Of a stretch of 64,000 nucleotides of DNA, positions 24,925 through 34,789 are shown in pieces. The position numbers and the translations under genes are program-made. The stretch covers positions 755,464 to 819,463 of the forward strand of contig NZ_KE136479.1 in NCBI RefSeq assembly GCF_000407165.1. The letters are read 5' to 3'. The notes under the pieces were generated by a model. It made no database searches. It saw only the letters and a program-made list of their open reading frames with translations, and was not told where the DNA came from. Each line of letters opens with the position of its first letter. The stretch's first letter is position 1. The stretch comes from Enterococcus haemoperoxidus ATCC BAA-382 (lineage in GTDB: Bacteria; Bacillota; Bacilli; Lactobacillales; Enterococcaceae).

Positions 24925-25470
24925 TTATTTCGCTAAAATGTCATTGATCTTAGCGACAATCTCCTCAACTGTTGCAAGGGCACCGCGCCCAAAATCACCA
25001 CAAGCTAATAAGGCTTCCCGTGGATCGATTTCATGATACCCAACTTCTTTGAGTGTTGTTAAATTTCGTTGCGTGATAGGATTTTGATACATATACGTAT
25101 TCATTGCAGGAGCGATAAATTTAGGTACTTCTTCTTTTAACGCTAACGCAACAGTAGAAAGCATATCATCTGCAATACCATTAGCTAATTTGGCTATAAT
25201 ATTAGCAGAAGCTGGAGCGACTAAGAAAAGATCGGCCTTTTTTGCTAATTCGATATGGTTGATCTTATCAGGTGTTATTTCTTCCATGACATCTGTATGA
25301 ACAGGATTTTTAGATAAAGACTGCAGTGTCAATGGGGTGATAAATTTCGTGCTGTTAGTCGTCATGATTACATCGACATTGTAGCCTAATTTTGTGAATT
25401 GACTGGTAATATCTGCGGCTTTATATGCCGATATACTGCCGGAAATCCCCAATAAGATTGTTTTCATCAT
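24925..25470 (-). CDS. coaC: phosphopantothenoylcysteine decarboxylase
   Basis: 181 residues from the first ATG of an ATGATGAAA start, with GGAGG just upstream inside the end of coaB. Flavoprotein fold visible from GISGSISAYKAADI at the N-terminus, the substrate loop PAMNTYMYQNP (with the conserved Asn and the Met clamp), and ACGDFGRGAL near the end containing the catalytic-flap Cys. It decarboxylates 4-phosphopantothenoyl-L-cysteine to 4-phosphopantetheine in CoA synthesis. Separate coaB and coaC genes instead of a coaBC fusion are normal for streptococci and enterococci. The start overlaps the coaB stop by 4 bases. Confidence 0.92.
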   Translation of the reverse strand: MMKTILLGISGSISAYKAADITSQFTKLGYNVDVIMTTNSTKFITPLTLQSLSKNPVHTDVMEEITPDKINHIELAKKADLFLVAPASANIIAKLANGIADDMLSTVALALKEEVPKFIAPAMNTYMYQNPITQRNLTTLKEVGYHEIDPREALLACGDFGRGALATVEEIVAKINDILAK

Positions 25471-26237
25471 TGCATCCTCCATTTTTCTTCAACTTTAGAA
25501 ACGATTAGTTGAGCGATCTCATTTTTTGTCTGAGCTGTCTCAGTTTGCCCTTGTGTATCGATCAAGATTCCTTGATGTTGGTCGCCTTTAATCTTCTCAA
25601 GATCATTAGCTAGTACAAAGTCACAGTTGTTTTTCGCTAAGATTGTCTGACCAACTTGAATTAATTCTTCTGTGGAAACGCCAACTAACAATTTGAATCC
25701 TACAAGCACTGCTTGGGGTTGTTTTTCTCTAAGCATTGCAATTATTTTAGGGTTTTTCTTCAAAAAAAGCAAGAGGCGATCTGTTCCAGAAGGAATTTTC
25801 TTTTCTTGTTGAATCGTTTTGCCAATTTCATCTAAACTAAGGTAAAGAGCCTCTGTCAATTTGGTTAGATCGGATAAGGCATCATCTTTTGTTAATGTAG
25901 TTGCAAGTTTTTCAATAAAAGTTTCTTCTGACAATGTTGTTTCAGTAGTAAAATCACTAACAGCCATGCTATGAATGATTCCATCAAATGTTTGGTGCTC
26001 AAACTGATCGAGTAATGCTGATTCTAATTCTTTTGTTGTTTCAATTTCAATAAGGGTCAAATTTGTTTCATTAGTAGGTCGGACTGCTCGAGGAGTGGTT
26101 ACGTATGTTACGAAATGGCCTTTTGCTAAAAAGGTTTCGCCAATTATTTTTCCAAGACGTCCAGTCGAATGATTGGTTATAGAACGTACATTATCGATTT
26201 TTTCTGACGTTCCTCCTGCTGTGATTAAAATATTCAT
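25467..26237 (-). CDS. coaB: phosphopantothenate-cysteine ligase
   Basis: 256 residues. N-terminal ITAGGTSEKIDNVRSITNHSTGRLG is the signature of CoaB, with the conserved GG-T and N-S-G elements of the nucleotide site; the C-terminal half includes VGFKLLVG and a FVLANDLEKIKGDQHQ element. It joins cysteine to 4-phosphopantothenate using a nucleotide triphosphate. AAAGGAG is placed correctly before the ATG. It sits between the oxidoreductase gene (14-base gap) and coaC (4-base overlap), so these four minus-strand genes probably form one transcript. Confidence 0.92.
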   Translation of the reverse strand: MNILITAGGTSEKIDNVRSITNHSTGRLGKIIGETFLAKGHFVTYVTTPRAVRPTNETNLTLIEIETTKELESALLDQFEHQTFDGIIHSMAVSDFTTETTLSEETFIEKLATTLTKDDALSDLTKLTEALYLSLDEIGKTIQQEKKIPSGTDRLLLFLKKNPKIIAMLREKQPQAVLVGFKLLVGVSTEELIQVGQTILAKNNCDFVLANDLEKIKGDQHQGILIDTQGQTETAQTKNEIAQLIVSKVEEKWRMQ

Positions 26238-26251
26238 TTATCGTTACTCCT

Positions 26252-27244
26252 TTAGTTCATTTTGATGATTGTTCGTCCACTATGGGTGCCGGCTTGCAGC
26301 TGTTCTAAAGTTTGAGGCAGTTCATCTATCGTTATTTCATTTACTAGTTCATGATGGCTTACATTCAAATCAGTTGCTAGACGTTGCCAAATAGCTAAAC
26401 GTTGGGGCATTGGAACATTGACTGAATCGATGCCTAATAGATTGGTCCCTCTTAAAATAAAGGGTAAAACCGTTGTGTTTAACTTGATTCCAGCAGCATT
26501 TCCACAGATAGCAATACTTCCGCCATAGCTAAGTTGAGCTAACAAGACGCTTGTTACTTCACCTCCAACAGTGTCGATGACAAAATCCACAGTTTGTCTT
26601 GCTAATGGCTTGATTTTTTCAGGCATGAATTCTTCTAATAAAAGCACTTCAGATGCGCCAATTTTTTTCAAAGGCGCAATTGCTGCTTTTTTCCGACTCA
26701 ACGCTACGATATTTTTATAACCAAGTTGTTTTAACATGGCAATTGCTAAACTTCCAACACCGCCAGATGCGCCTGTAACTAAAATTTTTGCTTCTTTATT
26801 TTGAGCGAGTCCATTATTTTCTAACGCCTGAACAGACAATGCAGCGGTGAAACCAGCTGTTCCAAAAATCATAGCGTCTTTTAAGCTTAATTCGTTTGGT
26901 AGAGGAACGATCCAATCTCCAGATACTTGAGCGATTTCAGAGAAGCCACCAGTATGAGTTACGCCTAAACCATAACCTGTTACTAAAACATTTTGGCCTT
27001 CTTTAAAACGCTCATCTTGGGATGACAAAATAGTCCCACTTAAATCAATTCCAGGAATCATGGGATAATCACGAATGACACCCCCATTTTCTTTTACCGC
27101 GAGTGAATCTTTATAATTAACCGAAGAGTAGGCAACTTTGACCAATACCTCTCCTTCAGATAAATCAGTAAGTGCTATTTTTTCTACTGCACTAGTGATC
27201 GTTTCAGCTTCTTTTTTTACACGAAATCCCCAAAACATATCCAT
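26252..27244 (-). CDS. YhdH/AcuI-type zinc-independent NADPH quinone/acryloyl-CoA reductase
   Basis: 330 residues of the medium-chain dehydrogenase superfamily: SSVNYKDSLAVKENGGV and YPMIPGIDLSG in the GroES-like domain, then the Rossmann motif VTGASGGVGSLAIAML, and a SRK element that in this family favours NADPH. The catalytic zinc ligands of alcohol dehydrogenases are absent, as in YhdH/YhfP. It reduces small electrophilic enones or acryloyl-CoA; the physiological substrate here is unknown. First gene of the operon with coaB, coaC and the ECF component; AGGAGG is upstream. Confidence 0.85.
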   Translation of the reverse strand: MDMFWGFRVKKEAETITSAVEKIALTDLSEGEVLVKVAYSSVNYKDSLAVKENGGVIRDYPMIPGIDLSGTILSSQDERFKEGQNVLVTGYGLGVTHTGGFSEIAQVSGDWIVPLPNELSLKDAMIFGTAGFTAALSVQALENNGLAQNKEAKILVTGASGGVGSLAIAMLKQLGYKNIVALSRKKAAIAPLKKIGASEVLLLEEFMPEKIKPLARQTVDFVIDTVGGEVTSVLLAQLSYGGSIAICGNAAGIKLNTTVLPFILRGTNLLGIDSVNVPMPQRLAIWQRLATDLNVSHHELVNEITIDELPQTLEQLQAGTHSGRTIIKMN

Positions 27245-27507
27245 AAATATCCTCCTTTGTCATGTACGTCACAACGTTCCTTGTGATTATACTTTTTAGC
27301 ATGCTTCAAAGTACAATTTGAACGAAGACAAACAACTTTTCTTTTATTGCTACTATCATAACATATTCTCTTTTTATCTTTAGCAAATTCTTCTTGAAGA
27401 ACTCTTCTTAATAGAAGAAAAATGGGGTAGAATAGAAGATGAGATTTTTTATTGGACAATAAGAAAAAAATTAGTCATGTTTTTGCTAAAAGTGAAAGGA
27501 ATTCAGT

Positions 27508-28029
27508 TTGTTGAAATTTAAGATTGGTATGCGAACATTTAAAACGGGGTTAAGTGTCTTTTTTTGTATTCTGGTGAGTATTCTATTAAAGCGGGAAACT
27601 TATGTAGTGGCAGCGATTACAACGGTTTTTACACTGCGAGAAGATATGGAGAATACGCTAAAATATGGCAAGCATCGAATCATAGGAAACGTGATGGGGG
27701 CAATTATGTCGATTGCAGTAATTGCTGTATTTAACTGGTTAGGCAGAACAGAGCTTGTCCAGTTGATTTTTATTCCAGTTATCATTACGTTGATGATTGC
27801 ACTACTTGCGAGTCTTGGGTACCATGAAGGAACAGTCGGCGCCTGTGCAACCTTGTTAACGATCGTATTTATGATTCCAGCGGATCAGTCTTACGGCTAT
27901 GCATTTGCCAGAGTGGTTGACAGTTTTATCGGCATGGGGATTGCGCTGTTGGTAAATTATTTCATCCCGTTGAAGCTCAGTAAAAGAAGAATGATACGAT
28001 CTATAGAAAATAAAGAAGTGTCTGAATAA
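27508..28029 (+). CDS. aromatic acid exporter-like (ArAE/DUF939) membrane protein
   Basis: 173 residues with about five hydrophobic segments and the family start GMRTFKTGLSVFFCILVSILL ... VVAAITTVFTLREDMENTLK. It is as long as the N-terminal membrane half of ArAE family proteins and lacks the cytoplasmic C-terminal domain. It begins with TTG (27508 or 27511) after AAAGGA. Divergent from the coa operon. Substrate unknown. Confidence 0.75.
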   Translation: MLKFKIGMRTFKTGLSVFFCILVSILLKRETYVVAAITTVFTLREDMENTLKYGKHRIIGNVMGAIMSIAVIAVFNWLGRTELVQLIFIPVIITLMIALLASLGYHEGTVGACATLLTIVFMIPADQSYGYAFARVVDSFIGMGIALLVNYFIPLKLSKRRMIRSIENKEVSE

Positions 28030-28167
28030 CAGATGCTTTTTTATTTTGTCAAAATACGTCAATCAATGCTAGTATAAAAGTATGAGATAAATATAAAAAA
28101 ATCAAACTTTATTACTAAAATTTGTTGCTATTTTTTGAAAAATTCGTATACTAGAAAAGGTAAAATT

Positions 28168-28198
28168 AAACTTTTAGTTTAGTATGAGCAAACTTTTA
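28168..28198 (+). promoter_or_regulatory. direct repeat before the XRE-cupin regulator gene
   Basis: AAACTTTTA occurs at 28168-28176 and 28190-28198 (22-bp period, two helical turns), with a related AAACTTTATTA at about 28105. The location between promoter region and the regulator start fits operator sites for the regulator itself. Confidence 0.35.
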
Positions 28199-28231
28199 TG
28201 TGTTTTTAATAGATTGAAATGGGGTGGTCAA

Positions 28232-28774
28232 ATGGAAATTGGTGAGAAGCTGCGGAACTTACGTGTACAAAAAAACTTAACACAAGAAGAATTAGGTGAA
28301 CGAACAGATTTAACAAAAGGGTATATTTCTCAGTTGGAACGTGATTTAAGCTCGCCTTCAATGGAGACATTTTTTAATATTTTAGAAGTATTAGGCATCA
28401 CGCCAGAACAATTTTTTAGTGAGCGGACGCTAGCTCAAAAAATTGTATATAAAGAGGAAGACAGTACACTTTATTATGATGAAGAGAATGGTTATGAACT
28501 AAAATGGCTGATTCCGGAATCAAACGAAAAAGAGATGGAACCGATTGTTTTGACATTTGACAAGAATGGTCAGTATAAGACATTTGAACCCTCATTATCT
28601 GAAACGTTTATCTATGTGATCGACGGTTCTGTTTCATTGATATTAGGGGAAACAACGTACACTGCTAAGAAAGGCGAAGCAATGTACTATCAAGCGAAGG
28701 AACGTCATCAGTTGATCAACCATTCAAAAGGAAAAAGTCGGATATTGATCGTTGCTACGGAGTCCTATTTATAG
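28232..28774 (+). CDS. XRE-family regulator with cupin domain, probable polyamine operon regulator
   Basis: 180 residues from ATG 28232, preceded by GGGGTGG; the frame is open upstream to 28184 without signals. Residues 1-65 are a helix-turn-helix (RNLRVQKNLTQEELGERTDLTKGYISQLERD) and residues 105-178 a cupin barrel (ETFIYVIDGSVSLILGE ... KGEAMYYQAKERHQLIN). This is the layout of PuuR and of the regulator found upstream of potABCD in Bacillota. It most probably senses a polyamine and represses the transporter operon that starts 137 bases downstream. Confidence 0.85.
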   Translation: MEIGEKLRNLRVQKNLTQEELGERTDLTKGYISQLERDLSSPSMETFFNILEVLGITPEQFFSERTLAQKIVYKEEDSTLYYDEENGYELKWLIPESNEKEMEPIVLTFDKNGQYKTFEPSLSETFIYVIDGSVSLILGETTYTAKKGEAMYYQAKERHQLINHSKGKSRILIVATESYL

Positions 28775-28910
28775 CATTTAATTTTTTAGACTTGGCTTTC
28801 GGAAAAAAGAGAAAATCAGATTGTGGCTAAAAGGACCACCCTCGTATTTTACTATTTTTCATTCAAGGCAAAACGAGTCCATTACATTTTTAAAACGGAG
28901 GTATCAGCGG

Positions 28911-29996
28911 GTGAAGAAAAATATTATTACGTTTGATAACGTTGTAAAACAATATGATGATGAAAAAGTTCTAAAAAACGTTAGTTTTGAAATTGAACAA
29001 GGAAAATTTTATACATTGCTAGGACCTTCTGGTTGCGGGAAAACAACGATTTTACGGATTTTAGCTGGTTTTGTAGATGCGACGGAAGGGGATATTTATT
29101 TTGATGGACAAAGAATCAATGATATTCCAGCCAATAAACGTCAAGTGAATACTGTCTTTCAAGATTATGCTTTGTTTCCTCATATGAATGTGTTTGATAA
29201 TGTAGCATTTGGGTTAAAAATCAAAAAGATACAGAAGAAAGAAATTGAAAAGAAAGTGAAAGATGCTTTGCGGATGGTTCAGTTACCAGGTTATGAAACG
29301 CGTGAAATCAGTGAGATGTCTGGTGGTCAGCGCCAACGTGTAGCGATTGCCCGCGCCATCGTCAATGAACCCAAAGTCTTGCTTCTAGATGAGCCTTTAT
29401 CTGCATTGGATTTGAAGTTGCGGACAGATATGCAATATGAATTACGTGAATTGCAGCAACGTTTAGGAATTACGTTTATTTTTGTTACACATGATCAAGA
29501 AGAAGCTTTGGCAATGAGTGATGAAATTTTTGTCATGAACAAAGGACACATCGTGCAAAGTGGTACGCCTGTAGATATTTATGATGAACCAATCAATCAT
29601 TTCGTGGCAGATTTTGTGGGAGAAAGCAATATTGTCAACGGCACAATGATCGAAGATAATTTAGTTGAATTTGTCGGCAAACGTTTTGAATGTGTGGATG
29701 GCGGGATGCGCCAAGCAGAACCAGTTGAGATAATGTTACGTCCGGAAGACCTGACGATCACGACAGCAGACAAAGGAAAATTAGTTGTAACTGTCGATAC
29801 GCAATTATTCCGTGGGGTTCACTATGAAATCATCTGTCATGATGAAGATCACAATGAGTGGATGGTCCATTCAACTAGAAAAGCAACAGAAGGTGCTAAA
29901 GTGGGCCTCTTTTTTGAACCAGAAGATATCCATGTTATGCGTTTCAATGAGTCAGAGGAAGATTTTGATGCTCGTTTAGAAAGCTACGAAGAATAG
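28911..29996 (+). CDS. potA: spermidine/putrescine ABC transporter ATP-binding protein
   Basis: 361 residues from GTG 28911, which has GGAGG nine bases upstream; the longer open frame from 28821 lacks such a site. Walker [11 protein letters not shown]-loop [10 protein letters not shown], signature [14 protein letters not shown], Walker [13 protein letters not shown]-loop VTHDQEE, then a C-terminal TOBE-like domain (MLRPEDLTI). It powers import of spermidine/putrescine through PotBC. First structural gene of the potABCD operon. Confidence 0.95.
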   Translation: MKKNIITFDNVVKQYDDEKVLKNVSFEIEQGKFYTLLGPSGCGKTTILRILAGFVDATEGDIYFDGQRINDIPANKRQVNTVFQDYALFPHMNVFDNVAFGLKIKKIQKKEIEKKVKDALRMVQLPGYETREISEMSGGQRQRVAIARAIVNEPKVLLLDEPLSALDLKLRTDMQYELRELQQRLGITFIFVTHDQEEALAMSDEIFVMNKGHIVQSGTPVDIYDEPINHFVADFVGESNIVNGTMIEDNLVEFVGKRFECVDGGMRQAEPVEIMLRPEDLTITTADKGKLVVTVDTQLFRGVHYEIICHDEDHNEWMVHSTRKATEGAKVGLFFEPEDIHVMRFNESEEDFDARLESYEE

Positions 29997-30007
29997 GAGG
30001 AATAATA

Positions 30008-30817
30008 ATGAAAACAATGCGTCGGATTTATTCGATTCCTTATATGATGTGGCTATTATTGTTTGTGATTGCGCCTGTTTTGATGATTATCTATCAATCT
30101 TTCTTTGATATGAACGGTCAGTTTACTTTAGACAATTATCAAACGTACTTTACGTCAGGTACTTATTTGAGTATGACACTTAATTCAGTTTGGTATGCAT
30201 TTTTGATCACGTTGTTTACGTTTTTGATCAGTTATCCAACTGCTTACTTTTTAACGAAGTTAAAGCATAAGCAATTGTGGTTGATGTTGGTTATTTTGCC
30301 AACTTGGGTGAATCTCTTACTGAAAGCTTATGCTTTTATTGGGATTTTTAGCATTCATGGGAATGTAAACCAGTTCTTAAGTTTCCTTGGAATTGGTCCG
30401 CATCAAATTTTATTTACAGATTTTAGTTTTCTATTTGTCGCAACCTATATTGAAATTCCATTTATGATTTTACCAATCTTTAATGCGCTAGAAGAACTTA
30501 ATCCTTCGCTGATCAGCGCCAGCCGTGATCTTGGGGCTAACAGTGTTGAAACCTTTCAGCGGGTGATTTTTCCACTTTCATTGAATGGGGTAAAAAGTGG
30601 CGTTCAAGCAGTTTTTATACCCTCACTATCCTTATTCATGTTGACTCGTTTGATTGGTGGAAACCGTGTTATCACATTAGGTACAGCTATTGAAGAACAC
30701 TTTATGGTGACACAAAACTGGGGCATGGGCTCAACAATTGGTGTGATTTTGATTGTGGCAATGTTTGTTGTGATGCTGTTGACAGGTGAGAAGAAGAAAA
30801 AGGGGCGGGTGAAATGA
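30008..30817 (+). CDS. potB: spermidine/putrescine ABC transporter permease
   Basis: 269 residues, six membrane segments, with the permease EAA-loop ALEELNPSLISASRDLGANSVETF near residue 165-190 that contacts PotA. AGGAGG precedes the ATG. It overlaps potC by 4 bases (ATGA). Forms the heterodimeric channel with PotC. Confidence 0.93.
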   Translation: MKTMRRIYSIPYMMWLLLFVIAPVLMIIYQSFFDMNGQFTLDNYQTYFTSGTYLSMTLNSVWYAFLITLFTFLISYPTAYFLTKLKHKQLWLMLVILPTWVNLLLKAYAFIGIFSIHGNVNQFLSFLGIGPHQILFTDFSFLFVATYIEIPFMILPIFNALEELNPSLISASRDLGANSVETFQRVIFPLSLNGVKSGVQAVFIPSLSLFMLTRLIGGNRVITLGTAIEEHFMVTQNWGMGSTIGVILIVAMFVVMLLTGEKKKKGRVK

Positions 30818-31650
30818 CAAAGAAAAAATTTAAATGGTCTTATGTATATCTGATCATCGTTTTTGCTTTATTGTATGCACCGATTTTCTATCTGATTTTC
30901 TACTCATTCAATGATACAGATACGATGAATAAATTTACGGGATTCACACTTGCAAATTATGCGGCTGTCTTTGACGATACACGCTTATTGATTATTGTGT
31001 TGAATACGTTCTTGTTGGCTTTTTTATCGGCGCTATTAGCTACGATCATCGGTACATTTGGGGCGATGGGAATTTATTACACTAGACGTAGAAAAACTAG
31101 AACAGCTTTGATGAGTTTTAATAATATTTTGCTCGTATCTCCGGATGTCATTATTGGTGCCAGTTTTTTGATCTTTTTTACAGCAGTTGGCTTTATTAGC
31201 TTAGGTTTTGCCAGTGTATTATTGTCTCATATTGCCTTTAGTATTCCGATCGTCGTCTTGATGGTGCTGCCGAAATTACAAGAAATGAATGATTCCATGG
31301 TGGATGCAGCTCGTGATCTTGGGGCCAATAATGTACAAGTGATCAAAAATATTATCTTGCCATTTTTATCACCAGGTATTATTGCAGGTTATTTTATGGC
31401 ATTCACCTACTCACTAGACGACTTTGCCGTGACCTTTTTCGTTACAGGAAATGGATTCTCAACACTTTCAGTTGAAATTTATTCTAGAGCGAGACAAGGA
31501 ATTAGTCTAGAAATCAATGCGTTAAGTGCCTTAGTCTTTATTTTCTCTATGATTTTAGTGATCGGCTACTATTTTATCAGCCAAGATAATACGTCCAAAC
31601 GTATGAAAAAAATGCGTCGTGAACAAAGTGAGGTGGCTAACCTTAAATGA
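30814..31650 (+). CDS. potC: spermidine/putrescine ABC transporter permease
   Basis: 278 residues, six membrane segments, EAA loop MNDSMVDAARDLGANNVQVIKN around residue 155-175. Overlaps potB and potD by 4 bases each (ATGA junctions), implying translational coupling. Partner of PotB in the membrane channel. Confidence 0.93.
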   Translation: MTKKKFKWSYVYLIIVFALLYAPIFYLIFYSFNDTDTMNKFTGFTLANYAAVFDDTRLLIIVLNTFLLAFLSALLATIIGTFGAMGIYYTRRRKTRTALMSFNNILLVSPDVIIGASFLIFFTAVGFISLGFASVLLSHIAFSIPIVVLMVLPKLQEMNDSMVDAARDLGANNVQVIKNIILPFLSPGIIAGYFMAFTYSLDDFAVTFFVTGNGFSTLSVEIYSRARQGISLEINALSALVFIFSMILVIGYYFISQDNTSKRMKKMRREQSEVANLK

Positions 31651-32720
31651 AAAAACTACAATCTTTGCTTATCGGTATTTTAGCGATCATTCTGATTTTA
31701 TTTTTCGGAGTTCGTCAATTAGAAAAAGCCAGCGGTATGGCGGGTGCTGATACCTTGACGATTTATAATTGGGGCGATTATATTGATCCTGATTTATTAC
31801 GTAAATTTGAAAAAGAGTCAGGTTATAAGGTCAATTATGAAACATTTGACTCGAATGAAGCCATGTTTACGAAAATCCAGCAAGGTGGTACGGCTTACGA
31901 TATCACGATTCCTTCTGAATATATGATCCAAAAAATGATGAAAGAAAAAATGCTATTGCCGATCGATCATAAGAAACTAACAGGATTAGAAAATATCGAT
32001 GAACGTTTTTTAAATTTAGATTTTGATCCGCAAAATAACTATTCGATTCCTTATTTTTGGGGAACATTAGGGATCATTTACAATGATAAATTTATTGGCG
32101 AAGATCAAATCAAGCATTGGGACGACTTGTGGAAACCAGCATTGAAAGATAATGTGATGTTGATTGATGGTGCTCGTGAAGTATTAGGACTATCCTTAAA
32201 CAGCATGGGATATTCATTAAACAGCAAAAATAATCAAGAGTTGCGCAAAGCAACGGATAAATTGAACAAACTAACAACTAATGTAAAAGCAATTGTTGCA
32301 GATGAAATCAAAATGTACATGATCAACGAAGAAAGTGCGGCAGCTGTAACGTTTTCTGGTGAAGCAGCTGAAATGCTTGATGGCAATGAACATCTGCATT
32401 ATGTGATACCATCAGAAGGATCTAATTTGTGGTTTGATAATATCGTGATTCCTAAAACAGCAAAAAATATTAAAGGCTCCTACGAATTTATCAATTTCAT
32501 GTTGCGACCTGAAAATGCTGCTCAAAATGCAGAATACATTGGGTATTCCACACCAAATAAGGCGGCGAAAAAATTATTGCCTGAGGAAATTTCTAGTGAT
32601 GAACAGTTTTATCCAAGTGATGAAGTGATTAAGCATTTAGAAGTTTATGAAGATTTAGGGGCGAAATATTTGGGGATTTATAATGATTTGTTTCTTGAGT
32701 TTAAGATGTACCGCCGATGA
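31647..32720 (+). CDS. potD: spermidine/putrescine ABC transporter substrate-binding protein
   Basis: 357 residues. An N-terminal hydrophobic segment (about 4-24) is followed by LTIYNWGDYIDPDLL, the start of the PotD/PotF binding fold; polyamine-site features such as YDITIPSEYM and WDDLW are present. Unlike many Gram-positive PotD proteins there is no lipobox cysteine after the hydrophobic segment (LFFGVRQLEKASG), so the protein is probably held by an uncleaved membrane anchor. Last gene of potABCD. Confidence 0.93.
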   Translation: MKKLQSLLIGILAIILILFFGVRQLEKASGMAGADTLTIYNWGDYIDPDLLRKFEKESGYKVNYETFDSNEAMFTKIQQGGTAYDITIPSEYMIQKMMKEKMLLPIDHKKLTGLENIDERFLNLDFDPQNNYSIPYFWGTLGIIYNDKFIGEDQIKHWDDLWKPALKDNVMLIDGAREVLGLSLNSMGYSLNSKNNQELRKATDKLNKLTTNVKAIVADEIKMYMINEESAAAVTFSGEAAEMLDGNEHLHYVIPSEGSNLWFDNIVIPKTAKNIKGSYEFINFMLRPENAAQNAEYIGYSTPNKAAKKLLPEEISSDEQFYPSDEVIKHLEVYEDLGAKYLGIYNDLFLEFKMYRR

Positions 32721-32836
32721 TTGGAAAACTCAGTAAAAACGCGTTAAATCAACAAAAATTCAGGAGAATAAGCCACCGTTTTTACTGCCAGTTTTCCAAA
32801 ATTCTACCAAAAGCGACGAAATTGTCGCTTTTTTGG
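32721..32836 (+). terminator. double hairpin region ending potABCD
   Basis: TTGGAAAACT...AGTTTTCCAA (32721-32730 and 32790-32799), with an inner CAGTAAAAACG/CGTTTTTACTG extension, forms a long imperfect hairpin. It is followed by a standard terminator CCAAAAGCGAC-6-GTCGCTTTTTTGG (32807-32836). Confidence 0.8.
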
Positions 32837-32940
32837 TGTTTTCTACCAGAGAATTTTAGCTATAAAGCTTGGTTTATGTATGATTAAGCATAGATGTTTT
32901 TTTGAGAAAAATTATCATTAAAAAAAATTGTTTTTTATCT

Positions 32941-33030
32941 AGAAAAAGAGTACTAGAAACATCTACTGTAAATGCTGGATATGAAAATTTTAATATAACA
33001 ACATTTTATCGCCATGTAAAAATAAATTGA
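32941..33030 (+). pseudogene. remnant of an AraC-family regulator C-terminus
   Basis: Thirty codons encode RKRVLETSTVNAGYENFNIT then TFYRHVK and a stop. The GYENF...FYRHxK text is the second helix-turn-helix of AraC-family proteins. No start codon and no upstream homologous part. The remaining 32840-33378 sequence is AT-rich; I see no other gene in it. Confidence 0.45.
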
Positions 33031-33378
33031 ATCAATTCTAAGTTAAATTATATTGGCAGTAAATTTTAGCACACTTCTGAAAAGGTATCGTATATGGCGA
33101 TATCTTTTTCTATTTTCCAACAAGAATATAGTTCATGAGAATATTTAAGTCAACACACTCCTGTGATAGTTTGTCAGTAGGTTCCTTGAATGAATCACAG
33201 TTTGGGAGGCAAACCAAGTTCTTGATAGTTGATTGATAGAATTTGTTTTATAGTAGAACTGTTCAGCGAAAGTTATATGTTTCAATATAATGTATAATTT
33301 ACTATAAAAATAAGAACTCTCTTTTTCTTTATAGGTATTTGATATAATTAAGTAAATATTATGTGAGGATAGTACAAC

Positions 33379-34300
33379 ATGAGAACTAAATTATTTTTTT
33401 CAAATGAAGAATCACATATTTGGTACGGTGCTGGTAGCGGTGATATAGAAAGATATGAATGTCCTTTTACTTAAGGGAAAATAAAAAATTAGATGAAAAT
33501 ATAAAAATGTAAGTAGAAAAAATTAAAACTTCGTAATTATATTGATGAATTAGAGAATATTAGGCAAAAACATCTAGAAGAAATTCAAAATATTAAATCA
33601 GAGATTGATGATATTTATCATCACAATAATAGAGCTAAAACGCTTATAGAATTACACTCTAGAAAGGAAAAGGTTGTAGGTAGAATTAGCTTATGGTTAG
33701 AAAGTTTAACTGATGAAGAAAACTCAAGTAATATAGAGATAAAAATCAAAACACTGAATTTAAGATTAGAAGAAATTCATGTTTTATTAGATAAAGATTC
33801 TATTGAAGAACGAAAACAATCAGCGTTATTACGTATTTCAAGTGATATGATCAGAGGTAAAAGAATTAGATCTAGAACATTTATCTAATCCACATAGACT
33901 AGATATGAATAAAGTAACGGCTGTTGTTGATAAAACTGACTGCCTAGTACAATTACAACAACATGGAAGTGGATCAAATTGGGTTGGAGTTCACTTAATA
34001 GCTTATTTTGCGTTACAAAAATATTTCACTCAAAGTAAACGTCTTGTAACTAGGTTTCTATTCATGGATCAACCTTCCCAAGTATATTTCCCTTCAAAGA
34101 CAGAAGGTAAAGACACTGATAGGGAAATGTTTACAAAAATGTATGATTTCATGTATAACAAAGTAAATTCTTTATCGAGCCAAATTCAAGTAATTGTAGT
34201 TGATCACGCTAAACTATATGATACTCATAATTTCAAAGCCTCGTTTATTGAAGACGGGCATACTGATTTAAAACTCATATCAATAGATTGGTATGAATAA
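33379..34300 (+). pseudogene. broken DUF3732-family (ABC-3C-type ATPase) gene
   Basis: Three pieces in different frames read as one protein. Piece 1 (ATG 33379) gives FFSNEESHIWYGAGSGDIER and stops at 33474. Piece 2 (about 33536-33888) gives a coiled coil and VVGRISLWLESL. Piece 3 continues from about 33857 in another frame (VKELDLEHLSNPHRLD) into the open frame 33905-34300 with FLFMDQPSQVYFPS, the aspartate-rich Walker B-like element, and VIVVDHAKLYD. This order and these motifs are those of DUF3732 proteins, SMC/RecN-like ATPases of three-component ABC-3C defence systems. The Walker A N-terminus is missing. The last open piece (131 codons) could still be translated but is not a whole gene. 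Confidence 0.65.
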
Positions 34301-34789
34301 AATATAGTATTGGCAGTACTAATTAACTTTTAAAAATGAGTTAGGTTTTTCAAAATAATACACAAATTAATGACAATAATTGTTAATACTTCAAACATTA
34401 ACTTATCATTTCTATATGTAATTACCATTCAATGAATGTGATAGGCTTATAAGTAATAGAGAAGGGATTCAGTTATGGAACAACTATAAACTATAAATTA
34501 TAAATTAGTAGCTAATATATATAAAATAATTAATGTTAAACCATTAATATGAAGTGTTTTAATAAGTATAAAGCTAATGATTAAAGAGAGTATGTTTATC
34601 GTTCACTAGACATGAAAGCTAAGTTATGTATAATTAAACATGTTAAAAGACAAGAGTAAATATAGAAGACAATGATTTAGTTGACCCAAATACCAAAGTT
34701 TAAAAGAAAGAGATCTATCATTTAAAGATAAAAATAGAGTGGAAAAATAATATGGATTTGAGTATTTTGAAAATAAAGGAGAGTTTTTT
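34301..34789. other. AT-rich intergenic stretch
   Basis: No reading frame with a plausible start signal and no convincing hairpin. AAAGGAG at the end belongs to the hydrolase gene. Confidence 0.5.
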
